Below are positions 10,723 to 21,529 of a DNA stretch of 64,000 nucleotides, piece by piece. Position 1 is the stretch's first letter, and every line of letters begins with the position of its first letter. Both the position numbers and the translations under genes were made by a program. The notes beneath the pieces are model-generated. The model made no database searches. It saw only the letters and a list, made by a program, of their open reading frames with translations, and had not been told where the DNA came from. Location of the stretch: the NCBI RefSeq assembly GCF_036320965.1, contig NC_092249.1:1636114-1700113 (forward strand). Direction: 5' to 3'. The stretch is from Panulirus ornatus (lineage: Eukaryota; Arthropoda; Malacostraca; Decapoda; Palinuridae).

Positions 10723-10867
10723 CGAAATATAGAGGTAGCGAGATAGCTAGGCCACAGTGGGACAAAATATTAAACGTGTAAGTCTTTTCGTAAATTATTG
10801 TTCATTGTAAACATTGCTCATCTCATGTGTACAGTTCCCCTCCTGCGTGGGGAAGGCTTCTGCTCCG

Positions 10868-10908
<41 letters not shown>
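10673..10908. repeat. Two (CA)n microsatellites
   Basis: CA tracts at 10673-10722 (one T interruption) and 10869-10908. The following 10910-11480 is unique DNA with no supported gene. Confidence 0.95.
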
Positions 10909-10911
<3 letters not shown>

Positions 10912-11480
10912 CCGGTGAATCTGGTGGCGTAAGTCAAGGAAGAGCGAAACACACAACACGAGACATATTTTTTCCTGCTGTGATTGTGATGTGGGGAATC
11001 ATTTCTCTGACTTGTTGTATTCAGGGTCGTTTGGTAAGCGTTATAGTCTCATCTTGTATTAGCACACTCACACTTCCTGGTGATCAAGGCACAAGGGTTT
11101 GGTCAACACGGTTGTGTGATGTTTCGTAAGATCATCATGCGTGAATATTATCATGAGGTTACGTTACTACCCAGCTTACAGCAGCAGTGAGTTCTGTTGT
11201 TTATATTAGTCCCTCGTCATTCATCAGTAGTTTACCGTAGTAGATCTCAAATTACATTGGTTCATTTAGTTATGAGGGATAGTTGGTTACTATTGGCTCG
11301 TCTTCATCGAGAAATAGAAAATGTGTTGCGGGCTCTGTGCCAGGTGACGTTTTATTAAGGCAGTTTATGTACCTGTATTCTGCTTTTTGTGGCTGTATTT
11401 TGAATGGCGAAGTCGTAGGTAAAAATGTCAATATAAGTTGGACGTGATGTCATCAGCTGACGGTGTTGTAAATGATTGGC

Positions 11481-11540
11481 TTTTGTGTTGTAACTTGAGT
11501 TTCTGTGTTGTAACTTGAGTTTCTATGTTGTAACTTGTGT
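11481..11540. repeat. 20-bp tandem repeat, three copies
   Basis: GTGTTGTAACTTGAGTTTCT-type units with an exact 20-bp period at 11481, 11501 and 11521. Confidence 0.9.
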
Positions 11541-11929
11541 CCTCATCGACTAATTTTGTTTCTGAAAGTTCAGGACAACGATGGCTCGTCCTGAAATACA
11601 AGCCAGGTTCCATTTTTATGAGGGGTTTGGGGCCCCCAGTGTGTTTGGATTAAAGTGGGTCAAAGAAAATGGGAGAGGGGGGGGCAAATTTTTCCATTGT
11701 ACTATGACTAAAGTTACGATATATCGACATATCTTATCACTCGTATTGTACAGGAAGACTGGACGATGGTAATCAAGATCGTAGCCATTGATTAACAAGA
11801 AATAAGGGAGTATGTACGGAAGCAGTTCGTCAAATATGATACAAAACTAAAAATGTAATACATGATTGGTCGCTAGACTGTATTCTGTATTCGGATTGTA
11901 CACTCAAGCGGGAAAAGCTTTCAGAAAAA

Positions 11930-12560
11930 ACGCTAGTTTAGTTTACCAGTATATGGTTTTCCATTATGCCGGGCTATCGTCAGATATAATCATACATTAG
12001 TTTACTTTGAGTTCAGCGGAATGTTGAGGTTCTCTCGGTATACTAGATAGTACGAGTATACAAAGTATACAGAGTTTACTAATAAAACTGTAGACTACTG
12101 TAGTATTGGAATTTTCTTCAAGCCGGTAGTGTACGGGTTTACCATCCGTCTGCTGTACAAGTTTACCAACATAGAAGTCTAAGTATACATTTAGTCTACC
12201 TGTATCTATTGATTTATTAGCATACCACCAGCATACTAGTAGTTTACTGATGTACCAGCGATCCTGTCCTTGCCGTCTTCTGTCGCAGGCATTTAGTTTA
12301 CTAAATTAATAGAAGTATACCCGCATACTCCCAGTTTACCGGATTACACGTAATACAGTTGATAGGAATAGTCTACAAAGGATCCCATCAGTAAACTAAA
12401 CCATCAGTTAAGTAGTAAATCCGTGATATTAAAGTTTACTACAAGAATTATAGAAGCTTTGAAAAGTATACTATCAGTTTGGGTATCCCTGAGTTTACTA
12501 CGGGCTGGATCGCCAGTTTAAAGAGGCCGTGAGTTTACGGTAGAGTGGGCCTGGATTGGA
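11930..12560. repeat. Degenerate AGTTTACT satellite-like region
   Basis: AGTTTAC(T/C) or its variants GGTTTACC and AGTATAC recur about every 25-50 bp over about 630 bp (TAGTTTACC, GAGTTTACT, AAGTTTACC, TAGTTTACT, CAGTTTACC, AAGTTTACT, GAGTTTACG). Units are too diverged to define one consensus by eye. It resembles the right half of the 9.4-kb array. Confidence 0.55.
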
Positions 12561-12866
12561 AAGTTAACAGTTTGATAGGGAAAAGATAGTGTGCGTAGTG
12601 TTTTATACCCTTTAGAAATAAAGAGTTAATCCCTAAAGTAGAATTTTCACTCTTGCGTCAATTCAGTTGATGAAATATGTACACATCGGTGCGAAAGAAA
12701 ACGGGATGTAGGAGAGAAAGTTGTGCACTGAAGTACGTATGTTAATAGGTTTAATGGATAGTTTAATTGTTGGTTAATTGAGACTCTACCTGTATCATGC
12801 ATGTAAGTACATGAACTATTATATTTTTGTTTTTGATTTGGTGGATAATTAGAAGTATTGTGAAGA

Positions 12867-12868
<2 letters not shown>

Positions 12869-12945
<77 letters not shown>
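12869..12945. repeat. (TA)n microsatellite, left of foldback half copy
   Basis: A pure 77-bp TA tract directly abutting the element half copy that follows. Confidence 0.95.
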
Positions 12946-12947
<2 letters not shown>

Positions 12948-13029
12948 CTTGTGTCTCCCCTGATGATGCGATTATTACACGAAAGTGCACTTGGGAACTT
13001 TTCGTGTTTCATTTTCCCCGTGGACTCAT

Positions 13030-13031
<2 letters not shown>
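12946..13031 (+). mobile_element. Half copy of the foldback element
   Basis: The sequence TTGTGTCTCCCCTGATGATG ... AAGTGCACTTGGGAAC ... CGTGTTTCATTTTCCCCGT then GGACTCATA matches the right arm of the inverted repeat at 63.7-64.0 kb with only a few differences. Only one arm is present and it sits between two (TA)n tracts. AAGTGCACTT inside it is a perfect 10-bp palindrome. No coding capacity. Confidence 0.75.

Positions 13032-13033
<2 letters not shown>

Positions 13034-13100
<67 letters not shown>
13034..13100. repeat. (TA)n microsatellite, right of foldback half copy
   Basis: A pure 67-bp TA tract. Confidence 0.95.
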
Positions 13101-13103
<3 letters not shown>

Positions 13104-13424
13104 CAGTTAATTGTCTAGCGTGAGTTTAACGTTGTAATGTCCTTGTGTTGGGCGAGTAATGGGGAATGTTGAGCGATATGTTAGTAAAATGTTTGAGTCC
13201 AGATAACGTAACACAAAATGTGTTTGTGGTAAGCTTACAGTGTCGCCCTACAGCTGATTGCTCCTCATTATTCTTAAATTTGGTCAGAAAAAAATAATAT
13301 AATTATTGGAGGCCATCATCATGTGAGTTGATGTTTCCAAGCTTAAGCAAGATTACTTTTATTTAATGTAACATTGATAGTGTAATAGGGAGGGTGTAAC
13401 ATAACGAGATGTAACAAGGAGACG

Positions 13425-13449
13425 TGTGTGTGTGTGTGTGTGTGTGTGA
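13425..13449. repeat. (GT)n microsatellite
   Basis: A short GT tract. Confidence 0.9.
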
Positions 13450-13654
13450 GGGATCGTCGATGTAATCATTGATGAACAAAAGGCGACACATTTCGTATTT
13501 TCATATAATTCGCATAAATGCGAAAAAAGTACACATTTATCGTTACGGGTGATCAGAAAAATAATAGATTCTGATTAAATGATTATTTCAGTACAACTAA
13601 TTAATATATTTTTTTTCGTTCATTGCTCATGTATTCATCATTTTTATTACTCAC

Positions 13655-13727
13655 CTGCTATGGTCAGGAGGCAGATGAGAAAGCAGGCGACCCACATCAT
13701 CATTTTCCTGACATTCATGATCGTCAT
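13655..13727 (-). CDS. Candidate signal-peptide exon of a secreted protein
   Basis: On the minus strand, an ATG at 13727 in good context (GACACCATGA, A at -3) opens 24 codons plus one base. The exon ends at GCAG|GTGAGT, a consensus donor whose intron bases are plus-strand 13649-13654. The peptide has a basic n-region (MTIMNVRK), a hydrophobic core (MMMWVACFLICLL) and a small-residue end (TIA), the classic shape of a secretory signal. The intron is phase 1 and falls at the expected cleavage point, a layout common in secreted peptides and immune effectors. The next in-frame codon after the donor is a stop, so splicing is required. Following exons must lie at lower coordinates; I could not identify them, nor the mature protein. 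Confidence 0.5.
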
Positions 13728-14299
13728 GGTGTCCAGGCAATATGTATATATATATATATGTGAATATCTACCACTATTGGAAGAGGTCTTAGGTTCTAGG
13801 ATATGTATATTTGATATCGTGTTTATCACTAGTGTTTCCTTGAGTCAGGCATTGATATAGTTTGAAGCAGAAATGAAAATGATTCCAGAAGTCTTATTTC
13901 TAACTCGTTAAGATATATATATATATATATAAAGTCTTTTCTACGGGGTCCGTATGAAGTAGACACAGGTATATTACTTCACTACAACAGCGTTGGTGTA
14001 TAATATCAAGCGTTCCTGGTTCACATTGTAGATATGTGTCGATAGATGGGTCGGTCTTTGTTCCTTTCGATAGATGGGTGGGGGTGATCGGGTGGGCGCG
14101 CGATGTAGTTACGACAGTTTGATTAAGACAGTTTACTTTCTACGTGATATCTACAGCAGGCTACGTCAGTGTCGTTATCAGTTTGAGCAAACGATCGCAA
14201 GTATTCCTCCTTAAAAACCTCATTATATATATGAATATATTTTTTTTTAACCTTTTTCTTCAATATTTTTTTTTTTTGAAAGATTCACAAAACTTTCGT

Positions 14300-14660
14300 A
14301 ATGTTTTGTAGAAGGTATGAGACTCGTTCCTCCAGCACTGCCGTCACCATCATCGCCAACATCACCACCATCATCCCCGCCTCCTTCAGTGTTGGAGAAG
14401 TGAGCATGTGGAGGAGGAGGAGGAGAGGCGGCAACCTCCTGCTGGCACTTGGTCGCCCGGCGGCGCTCCAGGGTTCGATCTCGCCCAAACCGCGGACCGA
14501 GGCGCACTGACTCCCGCCGCTCACTCCAACAGTATTTATCCCCAGGAACAATATGGCGCCCACACCACCTCCCCCACCCACCCACCCACCCACACCCCCC
14601 TCCAGCAGCATCCCTCCCCTCTCCTCACCCCCCCGCCGCCCGCCCTCCACACGCGGGGGT
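14300..14660. other. GC-rich island of unknown role
   Basis: A clearly GC-richer patch in an AT-rich setting. It contains CATCAT-type triplets, a (GGA)n run near 14410, CGCCCGGCGGCGCTCCAGGG, and a CCCA-rich stretch up to 14660. Open frames on both strands come from the low complexity. It could be a CpG-rich promoter or first exon, but I see no TATA, initiator or splice evidence. A 17-18-base C run follows at about 14746-14763. Confidence 0.3.
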
Positions 14661-15012
14661 AGCCCACTGCCACCGTGATGGAGTTCTGTGCCCTGGGTCG
14701 AGTGTGACCCGGTGGAGTATGGGAAGTGGGGTGGTTAGTGTCATGCCCCCCCCCCCCCCCCCCTTCTGGTGGTTCTCGTGCTGTGTAGTTTGAGCTGGTG
14801 TTGCCGGGGTTCGCATCTCGTTCGCTCGGCCCGTAGACGTGTCTCTCTAGCGAGCGTGCGACTGTCGTAAGTAGGATGGTGCGACGGTGCGAATTCTCGA
14901 TCACGACGGATAAGGTTCTACATGAACGACGGAACGACGCGTTGGTATATGATGGCCTGGCCTCCGACACGACCCTGAGCGACCGATTGAAGAGCAGCCC
15001 ATTATATCTGGG

Positions 15013-15246
15013 GGTCGTACAGTCGTTCTCACGGGTCGTACCGTCGTGCTGAATGATCGTACCGTCATGCTCATGGGTCGTATGTTCTCGGGCCGCACCG
15101 TCTTTCTCACTGGACGTACCATCATACTCATAGGTCGTACCGTCGTACATATGGGTCGTACCCTCATACTTATGGGTCGCATGTTCTCGGGTCGTACCGT
15201 CATATCATGGGTCGTACCGTCATGCACAAGGGTCGTGTCTTCGTGA
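15013..15246. repeat. 21-bp TCGTACC-family array, about 12 units
   Basis: GGTCGTACCGTCGTGCT-type units begin at 15013, 15034, 15055, 15076, 15091, 15112, 15133, 15154, 15175, 15190, 15210 and 15231. Spacings are 21 bp, two shortened 15-bp units (TTCTCGGGTCGTACC type) and one of 20 bp. Because most are multiples of three, both strands read as 7-residue repeats; these are not genes. Confidence 0.9.
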
Positions 15247-15314
15247 TCGTTGGCTTGAACTGACACTACGACAGAAGCGAAGATAACAGAGGTAGGTTAC
15301 CGTGGGTAGCTATG

Positions 15315-15405
15315 TGACGTGTGTTGGTAACGCATAGTGACGTACTTGTCACGTGTGTTGGTAACATATAGTGACGTCACGTGTGTTGGTAACACACAGT
15401 TTATG
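15315..15405. repeat. 28-34-bp tandem repeat, three copies
   Basis: ACGTGTGTTGGTAAC recurs three times, followed by CATAGTGACGT or a variant. One junction creates GTGACGTCAC (15371-15380), which contains the CRE-type octamer TGACGTCA; this is probably incidental. Confidence 0.8.
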
Positions 15406-15886
15406 TGCACTTGTCAGTGTGACTTGCTAGATGTAGTTGAATACACTTACGAGTCACTGTGGACGCGGATTTGATTGGAGAGCGAGGTAGTTTGGCATAG
15501 ACATGTCTGTTGAGTAAGGAAGCTTTTGACTACATGTCACATATTCCTTCAGACAACACCTTGCCATTTTCTCTGAACAGAAAATGGTACTGGGTTATCC
15601 CACCACCTATCATCAAAAATGAGTAATGACAGGATCGAATGTAATTAATGCCCTGATATCACTGCTCTCATCAGCATGGTAATGTACTCGCTGTGTTATC
15701 AAGTGATTAGCTCAGCAGATAAATAGGATGATGATGATGTAGTCGATTATATAACTCACTTTATTGATGCATATTTACTCACCTCTGGCATGCGTGTTAG
15801 TTCATATAAGTCTCGAAAACTGTTACAAAGACTGAATGTAGTCTTAATTTGATGACCTCATTCGCGATGACCATTGATTCGGGTCT

Positions 15887-15904
15887 TGTACACGAACGTG
15901 TACA
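15887..15904. repeat. Perfect 18-bp inverted repeat
   Basis: TGTACACG, AA, CGTGTACA: 8-bp arms with a 2-bp centre. The surrounding 15406-16270 is otherwise unique. Confidence 0.8.
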
Positions 15905-15934
15905 CCTTGTAGGGTGTGAGCGAGTCGTGTGCGC

Positions 15935-16135
15935 ATGCGCTTGTTTACAACGGGTTTTGATCTAGGCAGGTCTAACGAAGTCGTTGAAATTCCTTTATTG
16001 ACAGATCAAGGAATCCTACTAAACTTTTATCTGTGTTGCCCTAAAAGGAGTCAAGATATTTTACGAGCAGCGAAAGGAAAGAAGATAATTCCCGGTTCTT
16101 TTGTTTATACGAAGATCAAAAACATATTTGATTAG
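15935..16135 (+). CDS. Unassigned 66-codon ORF
   Basis: The ORF begins with ATG in GCGCATGCGC and ends at TAG. It has balanced, non-repetitive composition (ends KKIIPGSFVYTKIKNIFD). No domain is recognised and no promoter, splice or poly(A) evidence links it to a transcript, so it may be a chance ORF. Confidence 0.13.
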   Translation: MRLFTTGFDLGRSNEVVEIPLLTDQGILLNFYLCCPKRSQDILRAAKGKKIIPGSFVYTKIKNIFD

Positions 16136-16274
16136 TCTTCGCGAATTATATATCAATTGTAAATCTCAATTAATGTATAGAATATTTGTTTCACCTGTAA
16201 GGTATGGATGGATTCTAGGTAATTGACTAGTTAGAAATAATTAGCTGTTAGATCAGTGAACACACCTATACACA

Positions 16275-16298
16275 CGTACACACACACACACACACACA
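16275..16298. repeat. (CA)n microsatellite
   Basis: A short CA tract. Confidence 0.9.
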
Positions 16299-16498
16299 GT
16301 TCCATTTTCTGAATTTATATATAAACGAAACTTGTAAACAGTTTTACAACACTTGGGAAAATATTTCGTGTTGTGGTTCGCCGATATGCAAATCGCGTTA
16401 CATACGTGTTTTGTCTGGGTTATACATATTCTCGTGAAATACACAAGACACTCGCCACACTCTCCCAAATCGTCAGAATATATTAGTATTTCCGTGTG

Positions 16499-16499
<1 letters not shown>

Positions 16500-16564
<65 letters not shown>
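16500..16564. repeat. (TC)n microsatellite
   Basis: A pure 65-bp TC tract. Confidence 0.95.
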
Positions 16565-16567
<3 letters not shown>

Positions 16568-16635
16568 GTCATGCCTGTTAAGGAAATATGTTTAGGCTTT
16601 TGTGCGTTTCTTTCTAGCACTTACGACTTGATGTA

Positions 16636-16850
16636 GTGGCTGGCTGGCTTGATGTGGCTGGCTGGCTTGATGTGGCTGGCTGGCTTGATGTGGCTGGCTG
16701 GCTTGATGTAGTTGATGGCTGGCTGGCTTGATTTAGTGGCTGGCTTGGTGGCTTGATGTAGTTGATGGCTGGCTGGCTTGATTTAGTGGCTGGCTTGGTG
16801 GCTTGATGTAGTTGATGGCTGGCTGGCTTGATGCAGTGGCTGACTGGCTG
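16636..16850. repeat. Nested GGCTGGCTTGATG minisatellite
   Basis: Two levels of repetition. From 16636 the unit is 18 bp (GTGGCTGGCTGGCTTGAT at 16636, 16654, 16672 and 16690). From 16701 a composite 50-bp unit repeats exactly at 16701, 16751 and 16801, the last with two variant stretches. The 50-mer is built from the 18-mer plus TTAGT, GGTGG and AGTTG variants. Confidence 0.92.
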
Positions 16851-16974
16851 GCCTCACACACATAACGATGGCTGAGCAATGTAATGGACTCGCCACATGC
16901 ATGGACCACATAACCCCCAGGACCACCACATACCACATGGTCCACATGTAAGGCATTTACCTTCACTGAAGTCC

Positions 16975-16975
<1 letters not shown>

Positions 16976-17032
<57 letters not shown>

Positions 17033-17386
17033 GACAAACCACACGCTCATAAAAGACACACGAATACCGACCCACTAACAGGAGGCAATAAAGACGTATC
17101 CCACACTCTGGCCCCAACAATAATCCGGGAACGAATTCCAGGTGCTCTACCCCCCCCCCACTACCCCCCTAAACCCCCCCCCCCCCCAGGGCGTCGACTG
17201 CACTCCCCAAAGGCCACCGCCCCTCCCCTCCCCTCCCCGCAACAAGTCGACTGGAGGAGGGGAGGATGGGGGGGAGAGGTGGGGTGGGGGGTAGAAATGC
17301 TGAAGGGGGGAAGGGGGTACTACAGAAGGAGTTCTGTAAGGTTGGTGTGGTACAATGCACGTTGGTCGGCAGTACATCTTGCCTAC

Positions 17387-17421
<35 letters not shown>
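16976..17421. repeat. (CA)n, C/G-rich tracts and (GT)n
   Basis: (CA)n at 16976-17030, C runs at 17151-17188, a polypurine/polypyrimidine stretch at 17220-17310, and (GT)n at 17390-17421. The intervening DNA shows no gene. Confidence 0.85.
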
Positions 17422-17423
<2 letters not shown>

Positions 17424-17429
17424 ACTGTT

Positions 17430-18530
17430 GTTAGGCTCCGCCTACTCGAGGTTACACCGCGATTGAAAAGTCACGTTTAGCGAGGTTGTATCGCCGGGAG
17501 AACAGTGTCGTTAAAGGACGCACTCGAAAGGCGTCTTCACTTTCCCTGCTCCTGGAAGTAGTGCAGCCTGGGGTTGTGGGAGCCGCTGTGGGAAGGAGAT
17601 CCTGTGGGTAACACCGGTCACCCTTTCGTAGAAGTGGGCGTGAGGGTACTTACTGATACAAGACGAAGAAAACGGGGGACGGTAGCATTATGAACTTAAG
17701 CCTACGACGTAGAATCCTGGCCTCGCTTTTTCTCATCCTAGTTTTCCATAGTAGTAATACAGGAGGGGAGGATATCCGGGCCCCGTTGATCACGACTTGC
17801 ATAATGCTTTTGTACGGGAAGCCGGAGATACGTGAGTAGCTTCGTTCCTCCACGGATAATGTATTTAAAATGAAGGATACAGTTGGGTTGTAGAAGCGGT
17901 TGTATCTGAAGGCAATTACATTTAATTACTTATTTCGAATCATCTTTTCGTAGGATCCAGACACAACTTTCTGAACCAGTAGGATCCCATCTTGTAATCA
18001 TATTTGTTTACATGTATGTATGAAAGGACCCCCATCTTATATATACATACTTGTTTACATGTATATGAAATCACCGTAATCCCATTGGTGAATATTGATA
18101 TGTTTGACTGACATGTATACATACACACAACAATGAATTTCATCCCCGGGAAACGTATGGGTATGGGTTATTTATGAGTTATGAATAAACTGATGAAAGA
18201 CTTGACATAAATAAAGTGATGTAAAGACTATGAATAAAGATTATAACTTTACTGGGGGGGGGGACCTGTTCTTCGTCTGTCGTAGGATAAAGTTTGAAGG
18301 ATTTGCATTACGGACCATAGGATCGTAGAGAGCTAGGATGACCTTACGTTGGCATTAATTATATGTGCTTTTTCAGGGGTCGTTTATAACTGAAAATTGT
18401 GATATTTGACGTCTTTTTGCTGTATTTGTCATGTAAAAAGTTTGCTGTTTTTTTTTTAAGGAATTGTTAAAGACGGGTTATGTAAAGAAGGATCGTTGTG
18501 CTAATTCAGGGCTGTAAAGTGAAACTTTTG
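17430..18530. other. Unique AT-rich stretch without a supported gene
   Basis: Only short ORFs. A TACATGTATATG-type motif recurs around 18010-18120, and a 10-base G run lies near 18255. Confidence 0.4.
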
Positions 18531-18537
18531 TATATTT

Positions 18538-18639
18538 AGTAGTAGTAGTAGTGGTATAATAGCAGTAGTGGTTATAGAAGTGGTGGTAGTAGTAGTAGAG
18601 GTAGTAGTAGTAGTAGTAGTGGTAGTAGTAGTAGTAGTG

Positions 18640-18678
<39 letters not shown>

Positions 18679-18728
18679 TAATAGCAGTAGTGGTAGTAGT
18701 AGTAGTAGTGGTACTAGTAGTGGTAGTA
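18538..18728. repeat. (TAG)n trinucleotide repeat with internal duplication
   Basis: About 190 bp of TAG/TGG triplets. GTGGTATAATAGCAGTAGTGG occurs near both ends, showing segmental duplication inside the tract. The minus-strand Tyr-rich frame is an artefact. Confidence 0.95.
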
Positions 18729-19049
18729 TGCCACAGATCTCAATGATAATCATGATTAATTTCTCGCATGGCATAATTGTGAATATATAACATGTGTGAC
18801 CATATCTGATTATAACAACACCTTACGAAGACACCATTGTCTCCCAAGTGATTTTAAAGTTGGTCAATACTTTTTAAATATAATTTCTTGTGTAATTATC
18901 ATCTGGTTATCTTTTTACTTTGGAGGGGTTATGGAGGGGATGGTTGGTTTCGAGAACTTCACTGGAGAGCGACGGGTTACGGACGGGTTTTTACGTAAAA
19001 CTGTGGTTTCGAGACGCGTTCGTTCCTTACCGTATTTCAGCTGCTGAAG

Positions 19050-19051
<2 letters not shown>

Positions 19052-19083
<32 letters not shown>

Positions 19084-19107
19084 TGGGGGGGGGGGGGGGG
19101 GGGGGGG
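19052..19107. repeat. (GT)n followed by a 23-base G run
   Basis: (GT)n at 19052-19082, TGGT, then 23 uninterrupted G at 19085-19107. The run can form G-quadruplexes and is prone to length error. Confidence 0.9.
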
Positions 19108-19389
19108 TGAAGGCTTCAGCATGTCCATTATAACTTTTGGGGGAATTTTAAACCCAAAGTTTTCTCTTAAGCAGAACACGATGTTAATTAGCGTCGGTCG
19201 AGGAGCAGTTTCAGGAATGATAACCAAATTAACGAGGTCCTCGGCGAAGTGGTGGATTTAAGTCCCATACACCGTTTTCTGCGGTACTCCCGTTTTCTAG
19301 GTGCCTCCCGTTAACAGTGATGCAGTGGATCGTTAGCCTCAACATTAGGGTAGTTTATGGCAGCTGTTCACAATGTACTGGACACACAG

Positions 19390-19560
19390 GAGCCTCCGTG
19401 GTGTAGTGGTTAGCCTCGCTGACTGTGATTTGGCGCGCGGGGCAACCCGGGTTCGAAATCTGGGCGCGGCAATCGGCCACAAGCAACCCCCGCTGTTCAT
19501 CCTCCCCTCGGGGGCTGGTTGATAGATGGGTAGCCTGTCTTACGCCAGATAGTGTGTATA
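19390..19560 (+). mobile_element. tRNA-derived SINE, near full length
   Basis: The best SINE copy. The head CCTCCGTGGTGTAGTGGTTAG contains box A (about 19399-19416); box B GGGTTCGAAATC follows at about 19449-19460. The body includes CTGTTCATCCTCCCCTCGGG then GGCTGGTTGATAG, whose CCCTCGGGGG portion can form a small hairpin. The head resembles arthropod tRNA-Val (CCGTGGTGTAGTGGTTA). The T-arm still pairs (CCCGG with CTGGG), but the anticodon arm does not fit a functional tRNA. It ends in a TGTATA-rich tail near 19560. Confidence 0.8.
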
Positions 19561-19626
19561 GATGTGTATGTATACATACATAGGATGGAAGACGTGGTTC
19601 ATACGCACGAGGTTAAGAGACGGGGC

Positions 19627-19627
<1 letters not shown>

Positions 19628-19681
<54 letters not shown>

Positions 19682-19774
19682 AAATTAAATCTGTACTAAT
19701 ATCTTATGAATTAATTTTCATTGATTTCTCACTTATCATGCAAATCGTCGGAATAGCAATGAATAAATTGTACA

Positions 19775-19848
<74 letters not shown>
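19628..19848. repeat. (CA)n and (TA)n microsatellites
   Basis: (CA)n at 19628-19679 and (TA)n at 19776-19848, with unique DNA between. Confidence 0.95.
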
Positions 19849-19853
<5 letters not shown>

Positions 19854-20329
19854 GTGTGTGTGTGTGTATGATCAGGATTTTGATGTTATTTTAGTGGGCA
19901 TTATCAAGGTTATGTCTGCCATCAAGATGTGTGTTTATCCCGGCCATTTTCCGTACATGGTTGGACCTGATGATCATGGCAGTACGAGGTGTGGGTAGCG
20001 AGCGTTGGCAACCCTCAACCCCGCAAGATAGCAGACAAACAGCGAATGACTTCCTCATTGCGTACATCTGACGGCTTTCGCTCGTTTAAATTTTTGAACG
20101 TTACTTATAAGTTGACGGTTTACATTAAGGCTTTTGGTAAATACTTGCATCGTGTACTGACAAGTTATGGTACAGGATGATAGACACGATGACGTACTTT
20201 ATTGCTCAGTGTAATTACGGAAGTGGAAATGCAACTGTTGTAGGGAATTTTGTAAGGGAACCACACGTTGGGAAATTTTGTGTCTTTTGATTTTGTATAA
20301 AGCTTTAGAAAGGTTAGCTTTTGTTCGTA

Positions 20330-20700
20330 CGACTCTGGCCTTATCCTCGTTGTCTCTCCCCACATGAACTCCGTCTCCTTTGCCTCCCCAGTACTAACTT
20401 CACCCCAGCTTTGTTTATCCTCCCCTTCATCACTGCTATGCTCCTATTTTCACCCAATGTTACACTTGATTTTAACCTTTTCCACTTCCCTCTTTTTTTT
20501 TTTATTTCATATGTAGCTCCCCATTCCTACTCCCCGCTCAGCTTCCCATGTCTCCCTAGGCATTCATTCCCCATTTACTGATCCACTACCCTACTGTGTT
20601 CCTCACCCCAGCCTGGTTCAGCTACACCAATCTCCCCCTCCCTCCCTCCCTCCCTCCCCCCCACATAGCCCATCTCCCCACACCTGGGAGGTTATCACAC
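20330..20700. other. Pyrimidine-rich CTCCCC region
   Basis: Repeated CTCCCC motifs at irregular spacing, ending in (CCCT)n at 20637-20660. It may be a decayed relative of the array at 21.5 kb. Confidence 0.4.
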
Positions 20701-21026
20701 TAGCTTTTCTCCCCCGTGCACCAGCGGGGTGATTGACTCTCGCCCCCGTGAATGCGTAGTTTGCCTCCATCGTCGCCGCTGTCATCTGCCAGAACAATGA
20801 GATTATACACATCGGACGCAGTCAGTTCCCTCCGTCCGTCGTACGACAGACGTAGATTGAACGTATTCGTATATATCTCCGGTTTTCTGTTCGCGTTGTT
20901 GCGACTTACGTGATTAATTTCGCGTTTTTTCCGGACGGATGAAACCGTTTGATTTCCGGGTCTTACGATGGTACAGAGTCGTGGAATATAGGCCTTAGTA
21001 TTGGCTGTGAATGAACATTTGATCTT

Positions 21027-21260
21027 GGCGCAACACAGTTCTTGCAAGAGACGTGTTGCCTGCGAGGCAGCATCACCCAGCCTGGCGCAACTCAACTGTT
21101 GCAAGTGACTTGCGCGAGGCATCACTCAGCCTGGCGCAACACTAGTATTGCGAGGGGACGTGTTGCCTACACAGGAACACTCTGCCGGGCGCAACACAAG
21201 TGCCCCAATGAGAAGTATTGGCTATGGGTCAAGACGTAGCGTGTCGTAACACAAGATGCC
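21027..21260. repeat. GGCGCAAC tandem repeat, 50-57-bp period
   Basis: GGCGCAAC occurs at 21027, 21083, 21133 and about 21188, with a diverged GTCGTAAC near 21245. Shared unit parts include TTGCAAG, GACGTGTTGCCTGCGAGGC and CATCACTCAGCCT. The same GGCGCAACAC motif forms the loop side of the hairpin at 59.26 kb. Confidence 0.75.
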
Positions 21261-21529
21261 GCAGGTATCTCCCGCACAGCTCCACTGTGGCCTTCCCTTT
21301 GATGTCCTACCGCGTTTTTTGGCTCCGTTAAGTATCACCCGGTAAGAATGCGTCAGGTGACGTAATGCCGCTAGAAACAGTTTGATGTTTAAAGATCTTT
21401 ATGATGGAAGGAAAATATATGTATTAGGCTCGTGTTGTGTTGATGGTGAGGTCCTTAGTGTTGTTAACGAGCGACGTGGTTCATGATGGTGATTGTTAAG
21501 TGGTTTGAAGTTATTAGTGTTGGGTGTCT

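Noticed and set aside
14247..15266. Overlapping ORFs of 110-204 codons on the minus strand
   Set aside because: They run through C/G-rich low-complexity DNA and the 21-bp array, whose multiple-of-three units suppress stops on both strands.
15372..15379. cAMP-response element TGACGTCA
   Set aside because: It arises only at one junction of a local tandem repeat and no promoter was found nearby.
15783..15860. Minus-strand exon ending at GAG|GTGAGT (intron at 15777-15782)
   Set aside because: The donor is good and about 25 codons are open, but there is no credible acceptor. A few such donors are expected by chance in 128 kb of strand.
19390..19470. Functional tRNA-Val gene
   Set aside because: Box A and box B are good, but the anticodon arm does not fold and a SINE body and tail follow; it is a retroposon head.
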